Positions 44,893 through 53,044 of a stretch of DNA of 64,000 bases are shown here, piece after piece (position 1 is the stretch's first letter; the number at the start of each line of letters is the position of its first letter). The stretch is taken from assembly GCF_014639235.1 (NCBI RefSeq), contig NZ_BMFU01000009.1, positions 1 to 64,000 on the forward strand, written 5' to 3'. A program made the translations under genes and the position numbers. The stretch comes from Paenibacillus silvae. Its GTDB lineage: Bacteria; Bacillota; Bacilli; Paenibacillales; Paenibacillaceae. The notes under the pieces are model-generated. The model had not been told where the DNA came from, ran no database searches, and worked only from the letters and a program-made list of their open reading frames with translations.

Positions 44893-45540
44893 GTGCTGAA
44901 TGTGAAGCGTGAAGAAGAACGTACAACGCGTGAACGGATTTTGTTTATGCTGAAGCAGCAAGGAACGATGACGGCCCGCGAGATCACAGCGGAGCTGGGG
45001 CTGACGGGTATGGCGATTCGTCGCCATCTGACAGCGCTGGAGCAGGATGGCTGGATTGAGGTGCGAGAAGCCCGGGCAACCGCAGGGCGCCCATCCTCGG
45101 TATATCATCTGACCGATCGCGGGGACGGTTATTTTCCGAAGTCGTACTCCTCTCTGACACTGGAGCTACTGGAAGAATTGTCTGATACGGCAGGCAGTGG
45201 TGTCGTGGATGCTCTCTTCGAGGGTCGCCGTGACAAGCTGCTTCGCAGCGGCTTGCCGCAGATGGAAGGCCATGACCTTGCCGGACGTGTGGAGGAACTG
45301 GCACGTATCCAGAATGCCAATGGTTATATGGCAGATGCGTCCAGAGAAGAGGATGGCACCTATGTCATCACTGAGCTGAACTGTCCGATCGTACAAGTTG
45401 CGAGTGTATATAAACAGGCCTGCCGCTGTGAGCTGGAACTGTTTCGCACGCTGCTGCAGGCAGATGTAGAGCGCACCGAATGCTACGCCGATGGCGGCAA
45501 GAAGTGCAAGTATCAGATTCGCGAAGCTTCGAGGAACTGA
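44893..45540 (+). CDS. SufR-like helix-turn-helix regulator with C-terminal cysteines
   Basis: 215 residues. The N-terminal winged helix (MTAREITAELGLTGMAIRRHLTALEQDGWI) is followed by a helical linker and a C-terminal domain with Cys in NCPIV, CRC, and ECYADGGKKCKY. The spacing resembles SufR-type iron-sulfur regulators. GTG 44893 is close to AGGAGA; GTG 44902 is an alternative. It follows trhO by 12 bases, so an Fe-S or oxygen-linked signal next to an oxygen-dependent tRNA hydroxylase is plausible (inference). Confidence 0.78.
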   Translation: MLNVKREEERTTRERILFMLKQQGTMTAREITAELGLTGMAIRRHLTALEQDGWIEVREARATAGRPSSVYHLTDRGDGYFPKSYSSLTLELLEELSDTAGSGVVDALFEGRRDKLLRSGLPQMEGHDLAGRVEELARIQNANGYMADASREEDGTYVITELNCPIVQVASVYKQACRCELELFRTLLQADVERTECYADGGKKCKYQIREASRN

Positions 45541-45575
45541 ATGAGACGAGTGGACGTTTGAATATATGACATAAA

Positions 45576-45611
45576 GAGATGGTCTCTATTTGTGGAGGCT
45601 GTCTTTTTTTG
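45576..45611 (+). terminator. Terminator of trhO-sufR-like unit
   Basis: AGATGGTCTC pairs with GGAGGCTGTCT with wobbles, then a run of seven T. Confidence 0.65.
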
Positions 45612-45952
45612 TTACGGAATTACGTTTTTGCGAGTGAATAAATCGGAATTGCGTATTTAAATTGGACTATACGTGTTATAATAGTGCTCACATCCAAGTG
45701 CAATTCGTTCGCTGGTAGTTCTTTTTGAAATGAATAACCTAATCTAAATCAGTTGAACTATATACATTTACACAGAAACGGAGAGGACAGAAAAAACTGG
45801 AAAAGCGAAGCGTTCGCCTTTATCACAAGATTTTTCCCTTTATAATGGGAATCAAAAAAATCTGGGGATAACAGCGATTGAAAGTTGTTCTGTCATCGGA
45901 GTGCTCCGTGTAAACATCTTTCTTTTTTAACTGATCTAGGTGGGAGGCGTTT
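45612..45952. other. Intergenic region upstream of orphan Rpn C-terminal gene
   Basis: An AT-rich first part contains TATAAT near 45.67 kb without a convincing -35. The second part is the structured repeat. No frame with a ribosome binding site is present before 45953. Confidence 0.45.
45815..45925. repeat. Structured intergenic repeat, copy 2
   Basis: It shares ATCTGGGGATA, CAGCGATTG, TTGTTCTGTCATCGG and GTGTAAAC with the copy at 20950-21060, in the same order. The left arm TTATCACAAGATT pairs with AATCTGGGGATAA at 11 of 13 positions across a loop holding CCC/GGG. It ends about 28 bases before the orphan Rpn C-terminal gene and would lie in its 5' leader if transcribed with it. Confidence 0.75.
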
Positions 45953-46285
45953 ATGATGCATGAGCTGGAACCTGCTTTGAAAAAAGCCATGAGTGTGCTC
46001 GAGTTTCTAAGTCAGGATGAACAGGCGCGTCAGGAATACGAGGCACGGCAAAAGTTTCTACGAGATGAGGCCTCAATGATTGAGGGGGCTCGAGAAGAGG
46101 GGCTTAAAAAAGGCCTTGAGGAAGGGCTTAAAGAGGGAATTAAAGAAGGTATTAAAGAGGGCGAAGCTGAGAGCAAACGCAAAATTGCACAAAATATGCT
46201 GACTCTGGGACTTGATGAAGAGATTATTATGAAAGCGACAGGTCTGAGTTCTTCTGAACTGAAAAATATCCAACAAAATAAATAA
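45953..46285 (+). CDS. Free-standing Rpn C-terminal domain protein (RpnS-like)
   Basis: 110 residues, with ATG ATG after GGGAGG (second ATG spaced 8 bases). It aligns along its whole length with residues 193-289 of the Rpn-like protein at 39257: EPxLKKAM, LEFLSxD, YxARxKxLxDExSMIEGARxEGL, Glu-Gly repeats, then a terminal helix pair ending GLSSSELKNI. The nuclease domain is absent and no remnant of it lies upstream. It starts where the nested product of the full gene starts, so it looks like a deliberate stand-alone inhibitor gene rather than a random truncation. A pseudogene remains possible. Confidence 0.78.
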   Translation: MMHELEPALKKAMSVLEFLSQDEQARQEYEARQKFLRDEASMIEGAREEGLKKGLEEGLKEGIKEGIKEGEAESKRKIAQNMLTLGLDEEIIMKATGLSSSELKNIQQNK

Positions 46286-46320
46286 TCTCAGTAGGTTAGT
46301 TCTCTTACATGATTCAATAG

Positions 46321-46356
46321 AAAGGCAATTCGTACATTCTACGAGTTGCCTTTTTT
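46321..46356 (+). terminator. Terminator after orphan Rpn C-terminal gene
   Basis: AAGGCAATTCGTA pairs with TACGAGTTGCCTT, followed by TTTT. Confidence 0.85.
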
Positions 46357-46402
46357 GATGCTATGTAAAGTAATCTATCATATTATTCCTTCCGATTGAA
46401 AT

Positions 46403-46448
46403 TGGAAGCGTTTCAACCATTGACGGAAGCCGGGATGCACTTTAATAT
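46403..46448 (+). promoter_or_regulatory. Promoter with LacI/cre-like box upstream of trpX-like gene
   Basis: TTGACG (46420-46425), a 17-base spacer, TAATAT (46443-46448). TGGAAGCGTTTCAA (46403-46416), close to the cre consensus, abuts the -35. Transcription from here leaves a leader of about 190 bases before the coding start. Confidence 0.55.
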
Positions 46449-46454
46449 TAGGAA

Positions 46455-46644
46455 AACAATAGAACAGCAACACGGCATGGACTTCAGTCGCATGCCCAAA
46501 GTCTAGATTTGTCTGCTTTTGTCGATCAAAGCAACAATGCGTTGAAGCGTTCGTTTTTGTCGGGCTCTGTCGTTCCTGAGGGGACGCGTATTAGAGCGCA
46601 TGGGGAAGGTCAAATTTTAAAAGATGGAGAGGGGTATTTTACAG
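46455..46644 (+). promoter_or_regulatory. Long 5' leader of trpXYZ-like operon
   Basis: About 190 bases of leader with a hairpin GGCATG...CATGCC (46474-46496), whose inner GACT can also pair with AGTC nearby. I see neither the T-box signature AGGGTGGNACCGCG nor a known riboswitch motif. The role is uncertain. Confidence 0.3.
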
Positions 46645-47694
46645 ATGAAAAAGAAGTTTTGGATGTCACTGATGATGGCTGCTTCGATGATCGTAGCGGC
46701 AGGTTGCGGAAATAACAGCGGTTCAGGCTCGGAGTCAAAAGGGGCAGACAGTACAACAGGCGGAGGCAGCGCAGAAAAATCCTATCAGATCGCCATCTCC
46801 CAGATTGTTGAACATCCATCGCTAGATGCTACACGTGAAGGTTTCATCGCAGCCCTGAAGGATGCGGGTATTGAAGAGAATAAAAACCTCAAGATTGACT
46901 ACAACAATGCCCAAGGGGATTCTACGAACAACCTGTCCATTGCCCAGAAAATCGCGGGTGATTCCAAAAATGACCTCGTACTCGGCATTGCGACTCCATC
47001 TGCACTCGCTCTTGCACAGCAAGTCAAGGACAAGCCACTTCTATTTGCAGCTGTAACGGACCCTCTCGGAGCCAAGCTGGTGAGTGACATGGACAAGCCA
47101 GGTGGTAACGTTACGGGTGCATCAGATACCAATCCAGAGGCTATCGTGCAGTTGGCTGACTTTATCGCCAAATATATGCCGGATGTGAAGACGGTAGGAC
47201 TGGTCATTAATGAAGGTGAACCGAATGCAGTTGTTATGGCTAACAATGCCGAGAATGCTCTGGCAACACACAACATCAAGCTGGTCAAAGCACCAGTGAC
47301 CAATACATCGGAAGTTAAACAAGCAACCGACTCGCTGGTTGGAAAAGTCGATGCGTTCTACATTACACTCGACAACTCCGTTGTAAGTGCGGTCGATACG
47401 ATCATTCAGACGGCGAACAGCAACAAGATTCCATTCTTCTCCAGTGACCGTGATACGGTAGAGAAGGGCGCTTTTGCAACAGTAGGCTTCAAATATTATG
47501 ATCATGGCTACCAAGTAGGAGAGATGGCTGCGGACATTCTGAAAAATGGAACAAAACCAGGCGACATGAAGGTGACCGTGCCGGACAAGCTGGATCTGAT
47601 CCTGAATCTGAAGGCAGCTGAAGCTCAAGGCATTACGGTAACAGATGAAATGAAGGCTGAAGTAAAAGATCAGGCTAACAACATTATTCAATAA
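46645..47694 (+). CDS. ABC_sub_bind-family lipoprotein, TrpX-like
   Basis: Substrate-binding lipoprotein of the PF04392 type, linked in Firmicutes to tryptophan/tyrosine uptake. 349 residues, lipobox MIVAAGC. Typical segments are QIVEHPSLDATREGFIAAL, NNAQGDSTNNLSIAQKIAGD, LLFAAVTDPLGAKLV and GGNVTGASD. ATG 46645 is 10 bases after GAGAGGGG. Permease and ATPase genes follow. Aromatic amino acid specificity is by family similarity and not certain. Confidence 0.88.
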   Translation: MKKKFWMSLMMAASMIVAAGCGNNSGSGSESKGADSTTGGGSAEKSYQIAISQIVEHPSLDATREGFIAALKDAGIEENKNLKIDYNNAQGDSTNNLSIAQKIAGDSKNDLVLGIATPSALALAQQVKDKPLLFAAVTDPLGAKLVSDMDKPGGNVTGASDTNPEAIVQLADFIAKYMPDVKTVGLVINEGEPNAVVMANNAENALATHNIKLVKAPVTNTSEVKQATDSLVGKVDAFYITLDNSVVSAVDTIIQTANSNKIPFFSSDRDTVEKGAFATVGFKYYDHGYQVGEMAADILKNGTKPGDMKVTVPDKLDLILNLKAAEAQGITVTDEMKAEVKDQANNIIQ

Positions 47695-47737
47695 TAGAGA
47701 TGGGTAACTTGTTTCAATAATTGAGATTGGTAACCTG
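47687..47737. repeat. Short direct repeat over the trpX-like stop codon
   Basis: A 25-base segment starting TTCAATAAT (47687-47711), covering the last codon and stop, recurs at 47713-47737 with three differences. The copies are separated by one base. Confidence 0.7.
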
Positions 47738-47832
47738 ACGAATGACAATATTCCGATAGATGGATGCGAGGCGAACGTGCAGGCGGGTTCGCCTCATTCT
47801 TTTCGGATAGAGAAAGACAGGGAGGAAGCAGT

Positions 47833-48753
47833 GTGAGTATAAGTTGGAATTCCATTGAAGGGGCAATTGAGCTTGGACTGTTATATGCACTGATGGCACT
47901 GGGTGTGTATATTACATTCCGCATTCTTGATTTTCCCGATCTTACCGTAGACGGAAGTTTTACCACAGGGGGCGCTATTGCGGCGGTCATGATCTCCAAT
48001 GATTACTCTCCTTGGCTGGCCTGCTTGGCAGCAATGGCTGGCGGCATGATCGCTGGAGCTCTCACGGGTCTGCTGCATACCAAGGGCAAAATTAACGGAC
48101 TATTGTCCGGTATTCTGATGATGATTGCCCTGTATTCGATCAACATGCGTATTCTTGGCGCACCGAATAAATCGATTATGGGTGCAGAAACACCTTTTTC
48201 GGGTGAGCATGTCATGATCATTATTATTATTGTAGTGCTGGTATTTAAAATCATGCTGGATCTGTTTATGAAAACAGATATCGGTCTCGCCCTTCGTGCC
48301 ACTGGGGATAACAAACGAATGATTCGCAGCTTTGGTGCGAATACGGATGTGACGACCATTATTGGTGTCAGCTTGTCCAATGGACTCGTGGCCTTGTCAG
48401 GAGCATTTATTGCCCAGCAATCCGGGTTTGCTGATATTACGATGGGCATTGGTATGATCGTTATCGGCCTGGCTTCAGTCATTATCGGTGAAGCGATTCT
48501 TGGCGCCAGAACGGTATTCTGGGCGACGCTGGCAGCTGTTGTCGGATCAATTATTTACCGGATTGTGGTCGCACTGGCCTTGCAGGTGGAATGGTTTGAT
48601 ACATCCGATCTGAAGCTGATCACCGCCGTAATCGTTATTATCGCACTTGTGTTTCCGACAATGCAGCGTTCCATGAAACAGCGCAGTCTCGCTCGCAAAC
48701 GAACCGAAGAGCTGATGCGCTCGGGTGGTCAACAGGCGAAGGGGGGCATGTAG
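47833..48753 (+). CDS. ABC permease, TrpY-like (branched-chain type)
   Basis: 306 residues from GTG 47833, 7 bases after GGGAGG; the frame to 47764 lacks a site. Eight to nine hydrophobic segments. Family features: ALGVYITFRILDFPDLTVDGSFTTGGA, GLALRATGDNKRMIRSFGAN and a C-terminal basic tail. This permease class pairs with ABC_sub_bind proteins. It ends 1 base before the ATPase start. Confidence 0.9.
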   Translation: MSISWNSIEGAIELGLLYALMALGVYITFRILDFPDLTVDGSFTTGGAIAAVMISNDYSPWLACLAAMAGGMIAGALTGLLHTKGKINGLLSGILMMIALYSINMRILGAPNKSIMGAETPFSGEHVMIIIIIVVLVFKIMLDLFMKTDIGLALRATGDNKRMIRSFGANTDVTTIIGVSLSNGLVALSGAFIAQQSGFADITMGIGMIVIGLASVIIGEAILGARTVFWATLAAVVGSIIYRIVVALALQVEWFDTSDLKLITAVIVIIALVFPTMQRSMKQRSLARKRTEELMRSGGQQAKGGM

Positions 48754-48754
48754 T

Positions 48755-49549
48755 ATGCTGGAGATTACGCAAGTCACCAAACTGTTCAATCCGGGCACGA
48801 CCGATGAGAAGACGGCGCTGGTTGGTGTGAATCTGACCATGAATCCGGGCGATTTTGTGACGGTCATTGGCAGTAACGGAGCAGGGAAATCGACCTTGAT
48901 GAATATTATTTCAGGTGTGATGAAACCGGATATGGGCGATGTGCTGATCAACGACCGTTCGATTAAAAACTTGCCAGAGCATAAACGAAGCAGCTGGATT
49001 GGTCGTGTCTTTCAGGACCCGATGGCCGGAACGGCACCGCATATGTCCATTGAGGAGAACATGGCGATGGCTTACAAACGTGGCAAGGGACGCGGACTTG
49101 GCTTTGGTGTGACACGCGCCAGACGTGAAATTTTCAATGCACAGCTGGAGAAGCTTGGCATTGGACTGGAGAAACGTCCAAATGCCAAGGTGGGTCTCTT
49201 GTCTGGTGGAGAGCGTCAGGCGCTCAGCCTGCTGATGTCAACCTTTACCCAGCCACAGATTTTGCTGCTGGATGAGCATACGGCGGCACTTGATCCAGCC
49301 CGTGCAGAGCTGATCACCGAGCTGACAGAGACACTTGTCCGTGAGATGAGACTTACAACACTCATGGTTACGCACAATATGGAGCAGGCCATCCGTCTCG
49401 GCAATCGTCTGATCATGATGGATAAGGGACGCATCATTCTTGATGTCAGTGAGGAACGCAAACGCACACTCACGGTACCTGAACTGCTTGGGGAATTTGA
49501 GCGGATTAGCGGTAAGAAGATGGCAGATGACCGTGTTGTGCTTGGATAA
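48755..49549 (+). CDS. ABC ATPase, TrpZ-like
   Basis: 264 residues. Walker A GSNGAGKS, signature LSGGERQA, Walker B LLLDEHTAALDP (the DEHTAALDP form is typical of this transporter class) and THNMEQA. ATG 48755 is 8 bases after AAGGGGGG at the end of the permease gene. It is the last gene of the three-gene importer. Confidence 0.92.
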   Translation: MLEITQVTKLFNPGTTDEKTALVGVNLTMNPGDFVTVIGSNGAGKSTLMNIISGVMKPDMGDVLINDRSIKNLPEHKRSSWIGRVFQDPMAGTAPHMSIEENMAMAYKRGKGRGLGFGVTRARREIFNAQLEKLGIGLEKRPNAKVGLLSGGERQALSLLMSTFTQPQILLLDEHTAALDPARAELITELTETLVREMRLTTLMVTHNMEQAIRLGNRLIMMDKGRIILDVSEERKRTLTVPELLGEFERISGKKMADDRVVLG

Positions 49550-49652
49550 GCACCAAGGCGCAGAGATTTTTTCGGAAAAATAAAATTCACTTGCTTACCC
49601 CAAAATGGGTGTAATCCATATTAGGTCAGATTCATGCATATTGTTAAAACCA

Positions 49653-49686
49653 GGGCTCTTTGCTTTATTGCAAAGGGCTTTTTTAT
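49653..49686 (+). terminator. Terminator of trpXYZ-like operon
   Basis: GCTCTTTGC pairs with GCAAAGGGC around TTTATT, followed by TTTTTTA. Confidence 0.85.
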
Positions 49687-49722
49687 GGTATGTTGAAAGA
49701 GGTCCACAAGGGAGGAACGAGC

Positions 49723-50901
49723 TTGTCTCTGCAATTTGATGAGGGGAGCTATACGGTATCTCAGCGATTGGATTCCATCCGCCTGCTGGCGAAGGAGTTT
49801 GCGCTTTTGCATTTTCTGTACGAAAACAAAGATAAGGCCTTTACGCGCAGTCAGCTGCTGGATCGGGTATGGCCATTGGAATATCCGGTGGAGCGCACCG
49901 TAGATGATCACATCTATCGTTTGCGCAAGAAGCTGAAGCGCTGGGAAGAAATCAGTCTGGATACGGTCCGTGGTTATGGTTATCGGCTTGCTCTAAGGGA
50001 AAACAGGGCCGTCCTGCCCCCAAATCCATCTATCCATGATCCCGAGATGCAGGAGGTTGTGCATGGATTGCTTCGCAAATATCATCTGTTCGGCCAGGGA
50101 AATTCAATCCAGACGCTGGTTCGTCAACAGGAGGCGCTTGGCGTACGAATAGAACCGTACTACCAGCTGTATCTGCATTTTATACAGGGAGATCTGGAGT
50201 GGCTGATGAACACAGCGCAGTTTCCTTTAGAGGAGCGTTTGTACTGGCTGCTGATTTATGTACATGCTCTCGTTGAACCTGCGGAAAGTCTGGCGTTATA
50301 CAAACAAGCGATTCATTCATCTGTTCTGCCTGCAGAGCATCGCCAGGAACTGAGGATTCTGAATATCATCGATATCTATGCCGAAACGGGTCAGTATCAG
50401 GAGGCCAGGAGGCAGCTGGAAGAAACGTATCGGGTGATGGAAGCAAAACAGTTAATCTATTTCAAGTTACCGGTGAGTATTGCCGCATTGTCTGTTGAAC
50501 TGTGGGGTGGGAGCGGTGAGGCTGTTGAGGAACAGATTGCCGTTCTGCGTACACAATTAAAAGACGCACCCTATCTGCGAGAAATCGGCCGTTTTCAGGT
50601 GCTGGAGGGCTGCTGGCTGCTGCGGCAGGGACGGGTGCGAGAAGCGGAGTTGCGAATGGATGACGGTCTGGAAGTATTGAAAATGTCACTCAATGCACCG
50701 CTTTATCTGAATTCAGCCTATCAAATTCTTTTGTTTATGGATCACCATCGAGTTGAAGGCAGACTCCGCAGTAAATATCAACAAATCTATGAGGGGATTC
50801 GTAAATCATACGGCGCTTCCATCTATGGGCAGCAGATTGTGGATACGGTTCACCGTTTTTTATCTGCTGAATCCATATCCTCTGATCTTCCTCTGACATA
50901 A
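49723..50901 (+). CDS. Winged-helix transcriptional regulator with TPR-like C-terminus
   Basis: 392 residues from TTG 49723, 7 bases after GGGAGG; the longer frame to 49660 runs through the upstream terminator. The N-terminal OmpR-type DNA-binding domain reads LLAKEFALLHFLYENKDKAFTRSQLLDRVWPLEYPVERTVDDHIYRLRKKLK, without a receiver domain. The rest is helical with TPR-like pairs (YAETGQYQEARRQLEETYRVM). It resembles SARP/BTAD-like one-component regulators. It lies before the MFS gene, which it may control. Confidence 0.8.
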   Translation: MSLQFDEGSYTVSQRLDSIRLLAKEFALLHFLYENKDKAFTRSQLLDRVWPLEYPVERTVDDHIYRLRKKLKRWEEISLDTVRGYGYRLALRENRAVLPPNPSIHDPEMQEVVHGLLRKYHLFGQGNSIQTLVRQQEALGVRIEPYYQLYLHFIQGDLEWLMNTAQFPLEERLYWLLIYVHALVEPAESLALYKQAIHSSVLPAEHRQELRILNIIDIYAETGQYQEARRQLEETYRVMEAKQLIYFKLPVSIAALSVELWGGSGEAVEEQIAVLRTQLKDAPYLREIGRFQVLEGCWLLRQGRVREAELRMDDGLEVLKMSLNAPLYLNSAYQILLFMDHHRVEGRLRSKYQQIYEGIRKSYGASIYGQQIVDTVHRFLSAESISSDLPLT

Positions 50902-50970
50902 GCCTCCTAAGATTACAGTCAAGGACATCAAGTTCGCAAAACCGCTGTAATCAAGGGAGGAAGTAAATGT

Positions 50971-52323
50971 ATGACAGGTAATTCATCAAGAAACGACTTT
51001 TCCGATTCGTCTAAGCCAGGTGATTCATCTGATGAAGCTGCTGCAAAAGCCCCCAAACGCCTGTGGAAGAATCTCAGGTTTGTGCGTCTGTTTATGGCTT
51101 ACGCGCTTGCTACCTTTGGCGATTGGTTCGATACGTTGGCCGTGCAGGTCATGGTGGCTTACCGCTGGGGTGCTGACCCGTTGATCATCGCACTAATCCC
51201 GGTCTTCATGGCAGTGCCGGGTATTCTTTTTGGCTCAGTGGCTGGTGCTCTGGCAGACAGGCTGCATAAGGTGAAAATTATGCTGCTTTGTGACGGAATC
51301 ACCGTAGCACTCACAGTTGGTATTTTATTGGCACCAAGCCCGGCATGGCTGCTTCCACTCCTGGCACTGCGTGCGATGATGAGTGTATTTCATGTTCCTG
51401 CCCAGCAGGCGTTGACGCGCCAGATCGTAACCGAGGAGCAGCTGTTTCAGGCCTCATCGCTGAACGGGTTTGTGAATCAGTGTGCCAAGATAGCAGGACC
51501 TCTTCTGGGAGCTGTTGTATTGGCCTTTTTTTCTCCGCAAATCTGCATTCTGATCAATGCGTTTGCTCGCTTGCTGTCAGGTGCATTCCTTTGGCCTTTA
51601 CGACGCTTTTCAGAGAAAAAAGAAGTTGGTGTAGCCGATGAGCAAGATGATGAGCAAAATCAGAAGGGAACGGCGACCTTCTTCACGCAGTGGCAGCAAG
51701 GCTGGAAGTATTTACGCCGCAACCGTACGGTGAGGAATACCATTGTGTTTGGTTGTTTAGGCCTGATGTCTATTCTGATGATCGAATATCAATTTGCGAC
51801 CTTATTTCGGGAGATCAAGCCAGGGAATGAATCCATGCTTGGCTGGCTCGGTTCATCGGTTGGGGCGGGAGCCGTTCTTATCATTCTGCTGTTAAACCGA
51901 TTGCCAAGAATAGGATACGGATGGGGCCTTGGCGGTGGATATTTCCTCATTGGCGCCGGCATTGCATCACTGGGCTTGATCGGCCCGGATACATCAACAG
52001 CATGGGTCATTGTCGTGGGCCTGTGTACTGGTCTGGGGAATGGAATGTTTATGGTCACGATGAATTATTTGCTGCAAAAAGAGACCTCTCCTGACTATGT
52101 AGGACGTGTATTTGGTATTCAAAACTCGTTATTCAGCGTTGTGCTGGTTGCTGCGCCGCTGACAGGAGGTGCAATCATTCGTTTTGCCGGGCCTAGCTCG
52201 ACCTTTCAAATGATCGGTTTGGCCACGCTTGCGATTGGTCTTGGCGGAATGATACTGCAGCGCATGCTGTGGAATGTGGGGAGAACATGCACGTCAACAG
52301 ACAAGGCATCAGCCGTTTCATAG
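50971..52323 (+). CDS. MFS transporter (drug-efflux-like)
   Basis: 450 residues with 12 predicted helices. A polar N-terminal tail of about 33 residues is followed by FVRLFMAYALATFGDWFDTLAVQVMV, the motif-A-like GALADRLHKVK between TM2 and TM3, and VPAQQALTRQIVTEEQL. A charged loop divides the halves near residues 210-235. It belongs to the MFS_3/enterobactin-exporter-like group. AAGGGAGG lies 10-11 bases before the ATG. Substrate unknown. Confidence 0.88.
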   Translation: MTGNSSRNDFSDSSKPGDSSDEAAAKAPKRLWKNLRFVRLFMAYALATFGDWFDTLAVQVMVAYRWGADPLIIALIPVFMAVPGILFGSVAGALADRLHKVKIMLLCDGITVALTVGILLAPSPAWLLPLLALRAMMSVFHVPAQQALTRQIVTEEQLFQASSLNGFVNQCAKIAGPLLGAVVLAFFSPQICILINAFARLLSGAFLWPLRRFSEKKEVGVADEQDDEQNQKGTATFFTQWQQGWKYLRRNRTVRNTIVFGCLGLMSILMIEYQFATLFREIKPGNESMLGWLGSSVGAGAVLIILLLNRLPRIGYGWGLGGGYFLIGAGIASLGLIGPDTSTAWVIVVGLCTGLGNGMFMVTMNYLLQKETSPDYVGRVFGIQNSLFSVVLVAAPLTGGAIIRFAGPSSTFQMIGLATLAIGLGGMILQRMLWNVGRTCTSTDKASAVS

Positions 52324-52351
52324 CGCATCTGATCTATGCCTGAGACAATAA

Positions 52352-52387
52352 TAGCCACTTTCGGTGCTCATCCGAAGGTGGCTTTTG
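52352..52387. terminator. Terminator between MFS gene and converging surface-protein gene
   Basis: AGCCACTTTCGG pairs with CCGAAGGTGGCT around a 7-base loop. TTTTGG follows on the plus strand. Confidence 0.75.
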
Positions 52388-52430
52388 GTTTGGATATATC
52401 TCGAGCGTGTTCAACCTTGATGATAAGAAG

Positions 52431-53012
52431 TCAATTTTCCCACCAGGTGAAATAGGTTGTGCAGGCTAACAGTCCAGCTACAGACAGCGATCCAGTTACG
52501 GACAGATTAATCGCCTGCCCTGGAGAGATCACATATCTGCCCGACTCATCGGATTGAAAGGGGCCTGCCTGAAGCGGCATGGCAATCAGAGTTGCAGCAC
52601 CCGACGGAGCAGATGTGGAGAATCGAACTACTGCAATACTTGTGTTGCTGCTGGATAGATTACTGTTGACTGCAGTGAGTGTGCTGGGGGAGGAAAGGGT
52701 GCCGTTGGCACTCAGGGTCATGGTGCCGCTGAATGAAGATAACAGGCTGAGCGCCACTGTAATGCCGCCAGACAATCGGGAAACATAAATGTTCTTTCCA
52801 CTGCCTGCTGGATTGGCGAGCTGGAGCGTTGCTGTCACACTCCCTCCAAGTATCCCGAGGGTGGTGGAGTTGGTGGAACCTGCAGTGTACAGATTACCTG
52901 TGCTGCCGGCATTATTTTCAGGCGGGGCAATGATGCCGGGAGAAGTATACGAGTTGGTGCTCGATGTATAGACGGGCTGATTCAATGGGTTAAATACATT
53001 ATTGTTTGGCAC
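52431..53012 (-). CDS. Ser/Thr/Gly-rich putative surface or spore protein
   Basis: 193 residues from GTG 53012, 8 bases after GGGGGG. A conserved N-terminal block NVFNPLNQPVYT...SPGIIAPP leads into a beta-rich Ser/Thr/Gly domain ending YFTWWEN. There is no signal peptide. It is a paralogue of the protein just upstream (53045-53578): same N-terminal block, same terminal Trp-Trp-Glu. The lack of export signals with surface-like composition fits a spore outer-layer protein assembled from the mother cell (inference). Confidence 0.72.
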   Translation of the reverse strand: MPNNNVFNPLNQPVYTSSTNSYTSPGIIAPPENNAGSTGNLYTAGSTNSTTLGILGGSVTATLQLANPAGSGKNIYVSRLSGGITVALSLLSSFSGTMTLSANGTLSSPSTLTAVNSNLSSSNTSIAVVRFSTSAPSGAATLIAMPLQAGPFQSDESGRYVISPGQAINLSVTGSLSVAGLLACTTYFTWWEN

Positions 53013-53044
53013 GATATGTACCCCCCTTTTTAACAAATTTCGCC

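Noticed and set aside
46455..46644. T-box riboswitch for the trpX-like operon
   Set aside because: The conserved AGGGTGGNACCGCG sequence and the paired antiterminator are absent.
46509..46715. 68-codon frame in the trpX-like leader
   Set aside because: It overlaps the start of the trpX-like gene in another frame, with no ribosome binding site.
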